Of a stretch of DNA of 64,000 nt, positions 11,055 through 21,608 are shown piece after piece. The stretch comes from Capsicum annuum (Eukaryota > Streptophyta > Magnoliopsida > Solanales > Solanaceae): NCBI RefSeq assembly GCF_002878395.1, contig NC_061115.1:51983184-52047183 (forward strand), given 5' to 3'. Within the stretch, counting starts at the first letter, position 1, and each line of letters starts with the position of its first letter. The notes beneath the pieces are model-generated. The model saw only the letters and a program-made list of their open reading frames with translations. It did no database searches and had not been told where the DNA came from. Both the position numbers and the translations under genes were made by a program.

Positions 11055-11882
11055 TATTGCGGTCTAACACACATATGAGTGCACACAATTGTACAAGTGA
11101 TATAGTGACTAAGATAGTCAAATATTTTACCCACGAGGATTATGTAACTGGAAATTAAACCAACTTTAGTCTTCGACAAGAATGTATTAAGTGTTTAAAG
11201 TATCAAGATGATTTTGAAGTTTCAAGTAAAAGTATAATTAATAAGGAAATAACAATATGCGACAATAACAACATATCTATGGTTGTAAACAACACTAGTG
11301 AGAATTCCTAGGTTGAGACACTTTCAACATTCTTACAAATCTCTATTCCTATCATAGTTTAGTTGATTATCGAGTTATTGATTCACATGGTTTATAGTAT
11401 GATCACGGTCTCCTAACCTTTAATCTTTTTTCTAACTAGACATTGCAACTACATCATTGAGCGGAGAGGAAATAATCCATTTAGATGTATTAAGCTATCA
11501 TCCTGAAAGTGAACAAAACAAGGCTTCTAGGTATATCCCTATCCTAGATGCTAATTCAAATCCCTTATTTTATAAAAGAATAAGAACCTTTCTCCTTAAT
11601 CTCTTCATTCTATCCTATGTCTCTTCTCCTGGGTTCACATAGGAATATAGGTTTATTTTAATGATGTCTAATCATCAAAATAGTAAGCATAAGAGATTAA
11701 GAATAATCCATATGATAGTTCAACAATAAACTAGGATAAAGAATATCAAAGTGCAACCATGTTTTCAACCTCAACCTGAGAACAAGGGTGTTTAGACACT
11801 CATGCTCAATATAAATATCAAAAATGAACAATTAATCATATTAAAAAGTAATCTTGGAATAATGAAGTTCAAAGAACCATAA
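11055..11882 (-). repeat. 3' LTR of element A (R/U5 side only)
   Basis: Aligns with 20182-21003 of the 5' LTR, including GTCTAACACAC, the ACTACATCATTGAGCGG block and AGGTATATCCCTATCCTA, and stops aligning after TTCAAAGAACC. The terminal TG is TA here. The remaining ~600 bp of the 5' LTR (U3 side) has no match beyond this point. Confidence 0.85.
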
Positions 11883-13229
11883 GTTTTCCCTTGGTGTAGT
11901 ACTCCACTAATAGTCAAATATTGAGATAAAGGATCAACTAGGTCTTCCAAGGTTGTAATGTAGGCTAAGGGACGGGTAGGAACTATTTGGGTAAATAGTG
12001 GCTAATCTCTCTTAGCGCTTTAGTACATCACATAAATATTTAAATCATCAAATTAACAACTAAATTCATCGTCACAAACTTCTCTTCTTCTCTAGCTTTG
12101 CCCTATCTTTTTAAACTTATTACACACTATAGCGGGAGTGTTATCTATTCACCATTTTTTTTCTCAATATATTTTCTTCTTTTTCTTCTCCTTATTTCAT
12201 ACTCTCAACCACCACAAATGTCAACTTCCTATCTGAATAGCAATCTCTTAAGGGCTTCAATTTTACCATAATCCCTTTTCAACTTTCTACTACTTAACTT
12301 TAATAATTTCAACTAAAGCGCTTAGGAGTTTGGATCAAATTATGGTTAAAGAATAAAAGAAGAATATGATACTTATGAGGCTACCAAAGAAATTAAGCTA
12401 TAGGTTCAACGGGGCTAACTAGAAATGTTCACAAGGGTAGGTAAACAAGGAATAAAAATTTGGCTATCAACAAAAATGCCTACATCATTTCCTAAACCCA
12501 ACATTCTTTATAATGCTTCGTAAACACACTAGGCAAGTTCTATACATAACTATGCATGTAGAATAACTAACCACCTTTCTCACTCATGGTACATGTTAGA
12601 TTCAAGTCAGATCCCAATTGGTTTCCGATCTCGTACATATAAAATTCAAATTTAAGCCAACAAACCGATAATTACACCTATTGAGATTAAGTGTTGAAAG
12701 TAGCTCCCTTTTTGATTTATGAAATGATTCTATTTCAAAACAATTACGTTCCAAGTCAATCAACCACATGTCCCAACACAAAGCATTTCTCCTTAAAGTT
12801 GTGATTCGGTTCTTATAACTTCTCAATTTCCTATGACTAAATCCCTTTAAGATGGTTGTCATCCAATGATTATAGTGGAGGGAACCTAACTATGACGACT
12901 TATTAAGAATTGCCTTATCGGAAAAACAAATATTTTACTCCTACTTTTAAAAAAAAGTAACTATTAAGCAACACAATTAAAAAGAAAATTACTACTAAGT
13001 AAATCTCATCAATACTAACTATTACAGACCATATAGTTTAAAATAGTTACAATGAATTAACCCAACACACAAAAAGAAAAATATCCATCAGAATAAAAAT
13101 ATCCAACAAAATAAAACAATAAGAAATTAAGAGTACAAGGAAAGAGAGACACCATCCCACACTTAAAATAAAGCACTGTCCTAGTGCTTTCAAAGTAAAC
13201 CAAATATGAGGTTGGTATCAACTCCCTAT
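11883..13229 (-). other. 3' non-coding region of element A; no gene
   Basis: About 1.3 kb without coding similarity. It holds a pyrimidine run on the plus strand at about 12145-12200 (polypurine on the element strand), a block with GGGGCTAACTAG near 12411, and the hairpin/purine tract at 13150-13190. The open frame at 12602-12862 shows no recognisable motif and is probably chance. Confidence 0.6.
13150..13190 (-). other. Perfect hairpin plus polypurine-like tract downstream of the accessory ORF
   Basis: AAAGCACT-GTCCT-AGTGCTTT forms a perfect 8-bp stem (13170-13190), followed on the minus strand by TTTTAAGTGTGGGATGG. In element B the equivalent sits exactly at the 3' LTR border, so this is polypurine-tract-like, yet here the aligned LTR begins more than 1.2 kb away. 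It lies about 40 bases past the accessory ORF stop. Confidence 0.6.
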
Positions 13230-14469
13230 TCACATCTTGTCTATTTCATCATTAGACTCTGGACCATAGGCCTCATCTCCCAAGTATGAATCATCAGCTT
13301 CATCCTCATCATCTAATTTCAAATCTAAATCACGCAGTCGATGCTCCTCGTAAGTAGGCACATCATTATCTACTAGCTCTATAAAGTCTGGGCCAATCTG
13401 CAACATGGTCCCGGCATGAAGACCAAGAGGATAGTCAAGATCAACAACTTGAATATTCTATGGTTTAGCTGGGTGTCCCTTTTTTCTCAACTGTAGCAGC
13501 TACAACAGCTATAACCCATATATCCGGGCTGTGATCTCATCATTCCGAGCCTGACGCTCTGGCCTAGTCAATATTGGACCATGAGACCCAGTGAACCCCT
13601 TAGTGCAGGATATATCTACTGGAAGAGTGTCTACTTGAGTCCTCTAATCTTGGTCCTCCTCTTCTACACCAAGATCCCTCAAAAACCACATTAGTAAACC
13701 ACCAAAGCTATACCTGCCCATCGCATGGATCCTCACCTTATTAATAGTCACAAAGATGACAACACCTATATTCACATTAAAATCATCATACATTAAGGCA
13801 TAAATAAGACATACCCTATCATGTGTCACCTCAGTAATGTGTCCCATGAATGAGACTAGTGTAGGTAATCTTTGCCCACATGCGGGCATCCCTGTTTATC
13901 TGACTGAAGGGAAATGTAAGGTGAATGTTATTGTGTTTATGATGTATCCACATAGCTGTAGAGTGGTTCCCACATATTAAATGGCGGATGTCTACATAAG
14001 GAAATTCGATGGTCATCTACTTCGAAGGCTTAGCATCTACATTCGGTGTACCTAGAAGGACATTCAAAGAATAAGCAATGAAAGTTACCACTTAGCCTAG
14101 TATCTTGACTTTTGACTCTGTCTCCCATGGGTTCAAGTTTGTGTAAAACTCCCGAACAAGTCTCAAGTTGCTCTCATAGGGCTGCTCGAACAAGAAGCTT
14201 ATGTGTAGCTCCTCTATGCAGCACACCATGATGGGAAACTCTCTCAGCAGGATGGATCGATCAATGTATTGGTGTGTAGAATACTTAGACTTATTGTGCT
14301 TTGTATACCACTTATTTCTAGCCTCTACAACCCATCTACTATTTTAACTCCTAGCTTTCCCGTATAGGATAGCCGAAGGTCGGGGCACACGACCAGTTTG
14401 CCATTTTCTTTTGCGTGCCTGCTCAGAATGTCCGACCAAGTTTTTCATGTTTTGATGATGACTAGTCAT
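13230..14469 (-). pseudogene. Accessory ORF of element A (putative plant transposon-associated protein family), broken
   Basis: Reading starts at ATG 14469 (MTSHHQNMKNLVGHSEQARK...) and ends at a TGA at 13230-13232, about 413 codons. Recognisable parts are RLVREFYTNLNPWETESKVK, a central NRDARMWAKITYTSLIHG segment, TEVTHDRVCLIYALMYDDFN followed by VNIGVVIFVTINKVRIHAMG, and a strongly acidic C-terminus (DLKLDDEDEADDSYLGDEAY). This resembles the 'putative plant transposon protein' family found beside Athila and other plant elements; function unknown. There is a TAA near 14344, TAGs at about 14097 and 14017, a frameshift near 13835, and more stops in the poorly readable stretch 13260-13620. It lies downstream of RNase H, where Athila elements carry an env-like ORF. 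No signal peptide or membrane segment is evident, so I do not call it env. Confidence 0.7.
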
Positions 14470-14491
14470 TTCACCTGTTAATCATCACATT

Positions 14492-15213
14492 CTGCAAATA
14501 TATCAAACAATGCACCAAATTTAAACTAGCAAACATTAAGTGTGAGAAAGTCTTGAAGACACCCCACACTTAGTTGCTAGCACAGGTGCGTAATTATGAG
14601 AACTAGGGTACTTAGACTTCCCCTATTTAATATACATTTCGCATAAGCAAAACTTCTCAAATATCAAGTAATAATTAATTCAAAGCGTCATTCAATCTTA
14701 TGGCATTGATCATCCATATAATTTCCTCAAAACAACTTTAGGTGTACATACTTCATTATCTCAATAAAACCATACCAACATATACTTATACATATTCCAA
14801 ATTTAACATTTTTATAAGAGTGCTTTCATAATGTCAAGCATAAACTCAAGGGCAATGGCACACATATCACAAGTTTATAGCAACTAATAAGTGTGTGGAG
14901 ATTTACAAACCAACCCACATGCTAAAGTAAATGCCACAACTTAACTTAGACCTTCACTACCCATTTTTAATCATGCAAACTACCCAAATATGCTATATTC
15001 CACTAACAACTCATGGCATCAATCTATATCCACAACAATGGAACAAGCAAAACATATGCAGAATCATAAAAATTTTATAACACAAACATCCTTTATGAAC
15101 TCAAAATATCTTACCAAATAACCAGTACATCAATTATATACTCAAATTATTCCTAAAATCTATTCACTTCTTTCACTCAAATAAATCAATAGAATACGAA
15201 TATGAGAACTTAC
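14492..15213 (-). other. Putative intron in the leader of the accessory ORF
   Basis: On the minus strand ATTATG|GTAAGTTCTC at 15213 is a strong plant 5' splice site, and ATATATTTGCAG|AATG at 14492 is a good 3' splice site. The 722 bases between are AT-rich with no coding similarity. Splicing would bring the leader to within 22 bases of the accessory ORF start. This is inferred from sequence alone; there is no transcript evidence. Confidence 0.5.
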
Positions 15214-15380
15214 CATAATTGTCTTGAAAAAGATAAGTGACAGACTTCTTGGTGTTTGATTGAAAATAACACAAAATAGAAGAGAGTATTTAGCTTAGGA
15301 AATGTGAAAGAGGGAGGGGGGGTCAGCTAGGGTTTCTATAAGAGAAAGAAATTGGGAAAATAAGTGAGTATATAAAGGGT
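15214..15380 (-). promoter_or_regulatory. Putative internal promoter and 5' leader for the accessory ORF
   Basis: On the minus strand a TATA-like TTTATATACTC (15367-15377) is followed about 35 bases later by AAACCCTAGCTGACC, a leader sequence common just past plant transcription starts, then a pyrimidine-rich stretch and the 5' splice site at 15213. A GC-rich repeat block lies directly upstream (15425-15600), as in the LTR promoters of A, B, C and D. The plus strand also reads TATATAAAG here, so direction rests on the leader and splice site. Confidence 0.45.
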
Positions 15381-15424
15381 AGAAGGAGTAAGGGGGTTGG
15401 TTATTGGAACTTTGACTTGAATAG

Positions 15425-15600
15425 ATGTAGGCCTTGTGCCACGAGAAGTTGTTCATCAGGATGGGCCTCATGATATGGGGGTTAGTTTACCAAAGTGGAC
15501 CTTACGAAGAAGGGCTTAGTGTACCGAAGTGGGCCTCATGATGCAACATGTACATCACGGGAGTGGGCCTCGCAATGTGGGGTTATCGGGTAAGGCTACT
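15425..15600 (-). repeat. GC-rich minisatellite upstream of the internal promoter
   Basis: Diverged tandem units of about 40 bp built around GTGGGCCTCATGATG, ACCGAAGTGGG and GGGCCTCGCAATG, in an AT-rich neighbourhood. It ends near ACTGGAATTTAC, which also follows the GC-rich repeat in the 5' LTR of A (21280 region), so the block may derive from an LTR U3. Confidence 0.55.
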
Positions 15601-15814
15601 GGAATTTACAATTTTTGCCAAGGATTTTAGCATTTTGGGGTAAATTTCATTCCCCTTTTTATTTTTCACATGTTACCTCTCCATAGTGCATATTTCACTT
15701 ACCCAAAATCTTTTCTTTGAAAACATCCCACTTGCTTCTTGTTTTCCCTTATGCTACTGAGTTTCCCATTCCTATACACTTAACAAAAATAATAAACTAA
15801 CATCAGGAAAAGTT

Positions 15815-15983
15815 GGTTGCCTCCTATTTAGCGCCTTAGTTTTGGTCATGGCACGACATATCTTTTTATATTTTTCCTTTATTTTCAATTTTTTCTTTTA
15901 ACAACTAAGAAATAAAATACACTATTACATTACATTTGTGGATTGCCTCCCACACATCGCCTTAGTTAACGCTTTGGCACGAC
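15815..15983 (-). repeat. Conserved Athila post-pol motif, two tandem copies
   Basis: The plus strand shows GCCTCC-N7-GCGCCTTAGTT-N8-GGCACGAC-type blocks at 15815-15857 and 15941-15983, about 126 bp apart. On the minus strand both can be read in frame, ending TKALNRRQP and TKAMCGRQS. Elements O and B carry a single copy each. Confidence 0.75.
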
Positions 15984-15989
15984 CCAACT

Positions 15990-16740
15990 CAACCTCATTC
16001 GTCCTCAAAGGTGATGGATGTATTGTGATGATCCCTATGATCTTCCCTATTGAATACAAAGAATATCATTAGCTACATGATTATGACTCTCAAGTCTCAA
16101 AATATGATCCGCCACTTGATTTTTACCTCTTTTTTTATGGCGAACTTCTAGATCAAGATCTTGGAGCAAAACAATCCATCTAATCAACCTCGCCTTTGCA
16201 TATTTCTTAATAAACAAATACTAGATGGTCGCATGGTCAGTATGCACAATAACCTTTGTACCCACCAAGTATGATCTAAATTTATCAAATGCATACAAAA
16301 AGACTAGCATTTTCTTCTCTACGATCGTACAATTCACCTAGGTTGTATCTAGAAGTTTGCTTGAACAATAGACAAAGTGAAATACCTTATGTTTGCATTG
16401 CTCCAATGCTGCTCCAACAGCCACTTCACTCGCATCACACATTAGCTCGAATGGTAATGCCCAATCAGGAAGGATTAGAATGGGTGCCTCCATCAATTTC
16501 TTCTTTAGAGAATCAAATGCTTTCTGATAGTCCACCCCAAAGTCAAACTTGGCCTCTTTTTCCAACAACATACATATTGGACCTGCTAACTTGGAGAATT
16601 CTGTGATAAATATTCTATAATATCCTGTGTACCTAAGAAATTTTCTCACCCCTTTAATTAACACAAGATATGGGAGCTTTTCAATGACCTCTACCTTAAC
16701 TCTGCCTATCTTAAGTCCTCTGTGTGACACCTTATGACCA
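15990..16740 (-). pseudogene. RNase H and RT connection pseudogene of element A
   Basis: The minus-strand frame 16730-16338 reads the connection (KGVRKFLRYTGYYRIFI, FSKLAGPICMLLEKEAKFDF) and the start of RNase H (ELMCDASEVAVGAALEQ, FHFVYCSSKLLDTT). After a TAG it continues with NCTIVEKKMLVFLYAFDKFRSYL, VHTDHATI, RLIRWIVLLQDLDLEVRHKK and NQVADHILRLE, the usual end of Athila RNase H. Key acidic residues (CDAS, HTDHA, VADH) remain. Immediately downstream the sequence runs into the conserved post-pol motif with no integrase. Confidence 0.88.
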
Positions 16741-17374
16741 GGGAGGATAACCTCCTTGACTAAAAATTGGCACTTCTTCCAGTTTAGTATAAGGTTTTTC
16801 TATTTATAGTGGGCCAGGCCCTTCTCCAAGTTTTGCAAGCACATATCAAATGAATTACCAAAAATAGAAATATCATCCTTGAATACCTCGACAAATTCTT
16901 CTACCATATCATAGAAGATAGCCGTCGTGTATCTCTGGAAAGTTGCTAGTGTATTCCAAAGACCAAAGGGCATCTATCTATGTGCATAAGTACTTTACGG
17001 GTAGGTTAACATGGTCTTCTAATAGTCCTTAATTTCTATGATTATCTGGTTTTACCTAGAATAGCCATCCAAAAAGCAATAGTATTTCTGCCCTACTAAC
17101 CTATCTAGCATTTGATCGATGCATGAAATGGGATAGTGATCTTTCCTGGTATCCTCATTCAATTTCCTGTAATATATACAGATCCTCCATCCAGTAACCG
17201 TGCGGGTTGGAATCATTTCATTTTCTTTATTAGTCACAATGGTCATCTCTTCTTTATTTGGGATATAGTGTACTGGGCTAATCTTTATCTTGTCAGATAT
17301 AGGATAGACTATCCCAACATCAAGCCACTTCTTACTTCTATTTTGACCACTTTTTTAATCACCGAATTCAGTCT
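16741..17374 (-). pseudogene. Reverse transcriptase pseudogene of element A (Athila type)
   Basis: Blocks on the minus strand are RICIYYRKLNEDTRKDHYP, CIDQMLDRLVGQKYYCFLDG, MPFGLWNTLATFQR and EEFVEVFKDDISIFGNSFD (catalytic box at about 16864-16893). The box is FKDD where FMDD is usual; both Asp remain. Stops occur in the 5' third and after LDGYSRYNQI. Codon use and decay match the neighbouring RNase H. Confidence 0.88.
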
Positions 17375-18250
17375 TCACTGATGTTGTACACTTGCTTTGT
17401 ATCCCTCTTCCATATATATTTTGTGCATACAGAAGGTTGGATTGATTCTTGTAATTACTGACATCTGCCATTCAATTTCTTTCTTTCTTTTTTTCAACAC
17501 CGTTAATGCCTCTCTCACTTGCACATCAGACAATCCTGTAGATAAAATAAAAGGTAAAGTGTTATCCTCACAAAGGAAAGCATATTTTAAATGAGAAGGA
17601 CTTGCCTTGAGCTTTAGATTAGGTTCTTCATCAATAGATGCTTTTGGAGATAGTCCAATCGGTCTATTCAATAGTTTAAACTCAATAAATCTAGTGTCAA
17701 TCAATGCCAAATCCATAATTTGCACTATTTCAGGTGCGTCAATATCACTATAGAGATTATATCCCATTAAAGCTAGCTCAAGTGGGTTATAAAAAGTGGA
17801 GCTTAGACTCATGTTCTATAACTGTTATAGCAGACAATTCTTAATATATATTAGGCAATTTCATTACCTTGTAAACATCGAAGACGTCGACCTTATTGTG
17901 AGCTCTCATCGTTATCTTCCATGCAGCTACATAAATAAGAGATTGCCCAGTTGATAAGAATAGATACTCCAAAATAAATGGAATGACTAGTTCAGCATTA
18001 AAGTCAAGAATAACAAAATCCACTGGGAAAATATGTGGTCCCACTTACACTAATGCATCTTCAATGATCCCGTCAGGCCTAGTAAGGGACATGCCAAATA
18101 ACTGCAAGATACTAGTCTTTGGTTTGGGACTCCCAAGACCCATCTTTCTATACCAAGATGTGGGTATTAGATTGACTCTTTCCCCTAAATAAAATAAAAA
18201 CCTGGCATTAATGGATTGTCTGATGGTGATCTATAAAGTAAAAATACTTG
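17375..18250 (-). pseudogene. Protease and pre-RT linker pseudogene of element A
   Basis: The minus-strand frame 17812-17375 contains LKLKASPSHLKYAFLCEDNT, LPFILSTGLSDVQVREALTV and PTFCMHKIYMEEG, the conserved linker that precedes RT in Athila/Tat elements. Above it, after stops and frame changes, 18250-17840 holds the protease: FILDFNAELVIPFILEYLFL and the VPLTKD-like downstream part. The active-site D-L-G box cannot be read cleanly, so protease is called by position and by these fragments. Confidence 0.7.
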
Positions 18251-18259
18251 GATCTTTAA

Positions 18260-19986
18260 GCGTCATGGGTAATTTACTCTGAATCTTGGATGTGCACTCC
18301 TTAGTAAGTGCTACTATAGTATATTCTATCAAACCATTCTTGTTTGCCCTATGTCTTTCACATAGTGTGCATACTTCAGAACACTTTGCAAAATATCAAC
18401 AAGAGGGAGATTAACATGAACCTACTTCAAAAGCTCTAAAAACTTCTGGTAACTAGTTTCATCTTGGTGCTTTTGAAGCCTTTAGGGAAAGGTGGAGGTA
18501 GAGTCTTCATCTTCACATTGTTTTAATTACTTTCAGCTTATTTTTCAACCACTTTCTCCTCATTATTTTCAGTATCACCATAAGTAGCCTTGGTTTATAC
18601 TTTTTAAGGTTCTAACTCGTTGAGCTACAAACCACTCCTAGTAGTGACTGTATTTACCTATTTTAGATTTTCCTCACTATCACTAGGTAGACCTCCCTGA
18701 AGTCTAGTGTTTTGCGCTCCTGGAATTTGACCAATTTGCGTATCTAAATTATTTGTAATCAATTATTGACTCTTTATATCTACTGCTACTTGAGCAGCTA
18801 TAACTTGTCTCAACAACAATTCCATGTTTCTCATGTGAGTCATGGCCTGATTACTCTAAACTTAATGCTGTTCATTATATTTACCGGCCCCTTGTACAGA
18901 TTATTGTTCTGTGCCTGATTTTTGCCCCATGATAAATTGGGATGATTCCTCCAATTCGGATTGTACATGTTACCATAGTTCTGCTTCCCTTGACAATTAT
19001 TATTCCCTATATAATTGACAGAATATGGATTAACCACACAAGTATCCAATGCATGCTTATTGCTTCCACAAATCTCACACCATGCATTCGACTATTGAAC
19101 AACAGTAGCTTTGGATGCCGGTTGTTTAACCCCCAACTTCATACGACTGAATTGATTACTTATCTAATTTTGAAGTGCAACAAGCTAAGATAATAAAGCT
19201 GTGAATAGATCTACCTCCAACACACCAGTAACCTCTTTAGGATCACTGTTAAAGTCAGCATGCTACTAAAGATTCCCTTGTGAAATTCAATTCAGCAGTT
19301 TGTATAATTTATTATAAATCTTCTCAAGCTCTTGCCCACCTGCTGCTAAATCTAAGAGAATCTTGATGTTGGGATCAAGACCCTCTATGAAAGTATGAAC
19401 TAGTACATCATTAGACTTAAGAAGGTGAGGGAAATTTATAAGCATACCCTTAAATATTTCCCACTCTTGTTAAAGATATTCTTCTTCTTTCTTTCTGAAA
19501 CTTAGAATCTCAATTCTCAAGTGTGATGTCTTCGCTGATGGAAAGAATATAATAAGGAATTTCTGCGCCAGATCAACCGAAGAAGTAATGGAGTTTAGTA
19601 GTTCAGCATATAACCACCTCTTGCTTCCCCAATTAAAGAAAAGGGGAATAGCATTACTCTTGTATAATTAGTAGATATCCTAGTAGGAATATAGGTATCA
19701 CTAATTTCCAAGAAAGTCTATATGTGCTGTTGTGGATCTTCATGTAAGAACTCTGCAAATTGTCCACTTCAACAAACCAACTGTACCATATCTTTCTTTA
19801 ATTCAAACTAACCACCCATCTCTAGCTTGCTAATGCAATTAGTAGTATGGTTCGTAAGTGGGATTGCCACTTTATGAACAGGCTTAGCTTCTACTCAATT
19901 AGAAGTAGCTAGAATTGCCGGAAGTGGACACGTGCCACATTAGGGTCAATTGGAACAATGAGATTAGGATCTCTTTGCTCTTCCAT
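18260..19986 (-). pseudogene. gag pseudogene of element A (Athila type)
   Basis: Starts at ATG 19986 with MEEQRDPNLIVPIDP, the usual Athila gag opening that follows the primer site. Capsid fragments include EWEIFKGMLINFPHL and VLVHTFIEGLDPNIKILL. The zinc knuckle at 19038-19079 is intact: CEICGSNKHALDTC (CX2CX4HX4C). It is followed by VNPYSVNYIGN and MYNPNWRNHPNLSWGKNQ, diagnostic of this lineage (open stretch 19049-18840). Stops and shifts are frequent elsewhere. Gag would assemble particles and bind RNA. Confidence 0.88.
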
Positions 19987-20160
19987 TTAAACTGCTAAAT
20001 TGGATAGTCTGGTTTTGAATAAGGCTCTACCAACTCTCTATCTCTTGCCAGTCTAATACCTCACTAGTCCTACAAAAGTCAGCCACTAAAATCAAGCCAT
20101 TAAAACTTAAACTAATTATCAAAAACCAAAAATTTAGAAAATTACTAATTATACTAGTTT

Positions 20161-20175
20161 CCGGCAATGGTGCCA
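20161..20175 (-). other. Primer binding site (Asp tRNA) of element A
   Basis: The plus strand CCGGCAATGGTGCCA matches the plant Asp-tRNA 3' end (CCGGCAACGGCGCCA) with two C-to-T changes. It lies six bases from the LTR edge, as in O. Asp-tRNA priming is typical of Athila/Tat. Confidence 0.85.
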
Positions 20176-21069
20176 AAAACTTGTTGCTGTCTAACACACA
20201 CGCAAGTGCACGCGATCGTACAAGTAATATAGTGACTAAGATATTCAGATACCGTACCCACGAGGACTATGTAACTAGCAATTCAACCAACTTTAGTTTT
20301 CGACAAGAATGTATTAAGTGTTTTAAAGTGTCAAGATGATTATGAAGTTTAAAGTAAAAATATAATTAATAAGGAAATTACAAAGTGTGAAAATAGAAAT
20401 GTAAGAAGGGCCGTAAACAATACTAGTTAGAATTCCAAGGTTGAGACACTTTTAATATTCTTACAAAGCTCTACATCATAGTTTAGTTGATTATCGAGCT
20501 ATTAATTCACAGGGTTTATAGTATGATCATTGTCTCCTTACCTCTAATCTTCTACCTAACTGGACATTGCAACTATACCATTGAGCGATGATGTAATAAT
20601 ACATTTAGATACATTAGGCTATCATCCTAAAAGTGAACCAAACAAGGATTATAGGTATATCCCTATCCTATCCACTAATTCAAATCCCTTATTTTATAAA
20701 AGAATAAGAAACTTGCTCCTTAATATCTTTGTTCTGTCCTATGATTCTCCTCCCGGGTTCACATAGGAATACAAGTTTATTTTAATAGTGGACAATCATC
20801 AAAATAGTAAGTACAAAAGATTAAGAGTAACCCATACAATAATTCTACAATTAACTATTATAAAGAATATCAAAGTGCAATCATGTTTCAGCCTTAACCA
20901 AGAACAAGGGTGTTTAGCCACTCATGTTCGAATTCAACATCAAAAATGAATAATTAATCATACAAAAAAGTAATCTTGGAATAATTAAGTTCAAAGAACC
21001 CTAAGAGAAGTATTGAAATTTTTTTGACTTTATTGTACGCTTCCAATATAGTCTCAATTATGTTTAGGA

Positions 21070-21090
21070 GTTCCTTTTATAATAGGATGA
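21070..21090 (-). promoter_or_regulatory. LTR promoter of element A (TATA box)
   Basis: On the minus strand ATTATAAAAGGAACTCC lies between the GC-rich repeat block and the R/U5 region shared by both LTRs. The start of transcription would be near 21040. Confidence 0.55.
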
Positions 21091-21129
21091 TTTTTTCCTA
21101 GTAGGGGCCATCTCAGCGTTGCGAGAGTT

Positions 21130-21270
21130 ACATTAAGGGAATGAGAGTCGCACCGCATGGGTATGTCCATAGGAGTAGGGGTTGCACTGCATGGTTCAGT
21201 CCATGGGAATGTGGGGCACATTGCATGGGCTAGTCCACGGGAATGGGGTCTCACCGCGGGCCTATCGCGA
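21130..21270 (-). repeat. ~36-bp GC-rich minisatellite in the LTR of element A
   Basis: About three and a half diverged units built around GCACCGCATGGG, AGTCCATGGGAATGTGGGG and GGGCTAGTCCACGGGAATG. It is the only GC-rich part of this LTR and lies directly upstream of the TATA box. Confidence 0.7.
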
Positions 21271-21608
21271 ACCCCAACTGGAATTTACCTCTAGTCCAAA
21301 AATTGACTCCTCCTCAGCTCATTTATTCTTTAAATTATCCCGACATCTAATACATTCTTTCTGAGCTTAATCTACTTCTTCTAAAGTTTATACAATCAAT
21401 AACAAAGCGTTAAGCATCACTCACTTCTCGTCATGTATCCATTTTTGTCCAATTCCATAAAAAATTCACCCAAATCACTAATCATGTCCTTTAGCTTAAT
21501 CGTGCAATTACACATCAAACACAAGAAGAATAACATATCTTAGCTTATAGAACAAGTTATCTTATGGGTGAATATTGGTGCTTGGACATATAAATAGGCC
21601 CAAGATCA

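Larger units (their letters stand above)
11055..21608 (-). mobile_element. Element A: Athila/Tat-type Ty3/gypsy, integrase-less, inserted in O
   Basis: Minus-strand element with 5' LTR (20182-21608), Asp-tRNA primer site, gag, protease, RT, RNase H, a doubled conserved motif, a promoter/intron/accessory ORF module, 3' non-coding DNA and a 3' LTR remnant (11055-11882). The 5-bp duplication TCTAC flanks it (11050-11054 and 21609-21613). Both sides belong to one interrupted gag reading, which confirms the insertion. No integrase is found between RNase H and the conserved motif. Confidence 0.9.
20182..21608 (-). repeat. 5' LTR of element A
   Basis: A 1427-bp LTR with TG...CA ends. The R/U5 side matches the 3' copy. 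The U3 side carries a GC-rich minisatellite and a TATA box. Its outer edge abuts the target duplication TCTAC (21609-21613). Confidence 0.88.

Noticed and set aside
13230..14469. Calling the accessory ORF a retroviral-type envelope
   Set aside because: No signal peptide, fusion-like or transmembrane segment can be read; its blocks match the plant transposon-associated family better.
14555..14590. Second polypurine-like tract (CACCCCACACTTAG) in A as an LTR border
   Set aside because: It falls inside the putative intron, has no clear stem, and no LTR sequence aligns beside it.
15365..15378. Plus-strand TATATAAAG as a promoter reading toward RNase H
   Set aside because: No ORF, leader or splice site follows on the plus strand; all downstream signals lie on the minus strand.
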